DNA of 5,338 bases from CAYRFU01 sp964423525 (GTDB taxonomy: Bacteria > Vulcanimicrobiota > Xenobia > Xenobiales > JADMJV01). Positions within the stretch are counted from its first letter, which is position 1, and each line of letters begins with the position of its first letter. Both the position numbers and the translations under genes were made by a program. The notes beneath the pieces are model-generated. The model searched no databases and had not been told where the DNA came from. It saw only the letters and a program-made list of their open reading frames with translations. The stretch covers positions 1 to 5,338 of the forward strand of contig CAYRFU010000424.1 in NCBI GenBank assembly GCA_964423525.1, read 5' to 3'. Shown here piece by piece: positions 5,219-5,338 of the stretch.

Positions 5219-5264
5219 AAAACTTGATGGAGATAGCCTAAACCGGATCGCCCGCTAGCCGCCA

Positions 5265-5284
5265 GGTGGCCGTACAGCGCTTAC
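5265..5284 (-). repeat. IS66 terminal inverted repeat, tnpA-proximal end
   Basis: Read on the - strand from 5284 the sequence begins GTAAGCGCTGTACGGCCACC. GTAAGCG at the outer edge is the usual IS66-family end, and the distance of 77 bp to the tnpA start fits. The inner limit of the repeat cannot be set because the partner end lies outside the window. The leader 5208-5264 presumably holds the tnpA promoter, but I see no clear -35/-10 pair. Confidence 0.65.
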
Positions 5285-5338
5285 GTTGGAATTATCGGGC
5301 CATCCCACAATCGTAATAACGGGAAGTTATTTCGAGCC
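5285..5338. other. DNA flanking the IS66 element, no gene seen
   Basis: Fifty-four bases outside the IS66 end. AT-rich patches and a small perfect hairpin, AATAAC-GGGAA-GTTATT (5315-5331), are visible. There is no open frame of note. The first eight bases (GTTGGAAT) would be the IS66 target duplication if 5284 is the true edge. Confidence 0.5.

Larger units (their letters stand above)
1..5284. mobile_element. IS66-family insertion sequence, left end outside the window, interrupted by a RIT element
   Basis: The parts are tnpC (+ strand, split), tnpB and tnpA (- strand) and a terminus at 5284 that begins GTAAGCGC when read on the - strand. GTAAGCG is the typical start of IS66-family terminal inverted repeats. 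The tnpA gene begins 77 bp inside this end, as is usual for IS66. The opposite end and the 8-bp target duplication expected for the family cannot be seen because the element runs off the left edge. The convergent order of tnpC against tnpB-tnpA is unusual, so this could be a variant IS66 organisation, an internal inversion, or two adjoining IS66 remnants. Confidence 0.75.

Noticed and set aside
5315..5331. Hairpin AATAAC-GGGAA-GTTATT as a terminator or attachment site
   Set aside because: Six AT-rich base pairs without a T-tract or a known partner; too short to support a call.

Overview
The window is a nest of two bacterial mobile elements. The outer one is an IS66-family insertion sequence. 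Its large transposase gene (tnpC, + strand) enters from the left edge and is cut in two at position 908. Its accessory genes tnpB and tnpA lie at the right on the - strand, and a recognisable IS66-type terminus ends at about 5284. The inner one is a recombinase-in-trio (RIT) element of about 3.4 kb (about 909-4317). It carries three overlapping tyrosine recombinase genes, called here ritA, ritB and ritC, between 35-bp terminal inverted repeats. Base composition is moderately GC-rich and start signals are bacterial (strong Shine-Dalgarno sites, one TTG start). There is no host housekeeping gene, so the phylum cannot be assigned. The GKFRWH..LHRQ and DTNHLER wording of the transposase recalls IS66 copies I associate with Planctomycetes/Verrucomicrobia-type genomes, but that is a weak hint.

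Layout: 1-908, 5' part of tnpC, N-terminus outside the window; 901-1016, left end of the RIT element, with a perfect 36-bp palindrome, a dif-like recombination site, the left terminal repeat and a subterminal inverted repeat; 1060-4219, ritA-ritB-ritC, joined by TGATG and ATGA overlaps; 4218-4317, right end with matching subterminal and terminal repeats; 4318-4579, 3' part of tnpC; 4498-4896 and 4896-5207, tnpB and tnpA on the opposite strand; 5208-5284, tnpA leader and IS66 end; 5285-5338, flanking DNA.

The insertion is clean. Removing the inner element together with one copy of the 8-bp direct repeat AACCACCT restores an uninterrupted tnpC frame that reads through the conserved DTNHLER motif. 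The break is in the Leu codon just before the presumed catalytic Glu, so the transposase is split between its D-D half and its E.

The most interesting signal is at the RIT ends. The 8-bp motif TTATGCCG or its complement occurs seven times exactly and once with one change, all within about 110 bp of the two ends. At the left end two copies flank a 6-bp spacer in the geometry of a Xer/dif site (CATAA-N6-TTATG, as in E. coli dif). Joining the two ends in a circle would make two such sites in inverted orientation inside one near-perfect palindrome of about 90 bp. A second oddity is that tnpC converges on, and overlaps, tnpB, unlike the usual co-directional tnpA-tnpB-tnpC order.
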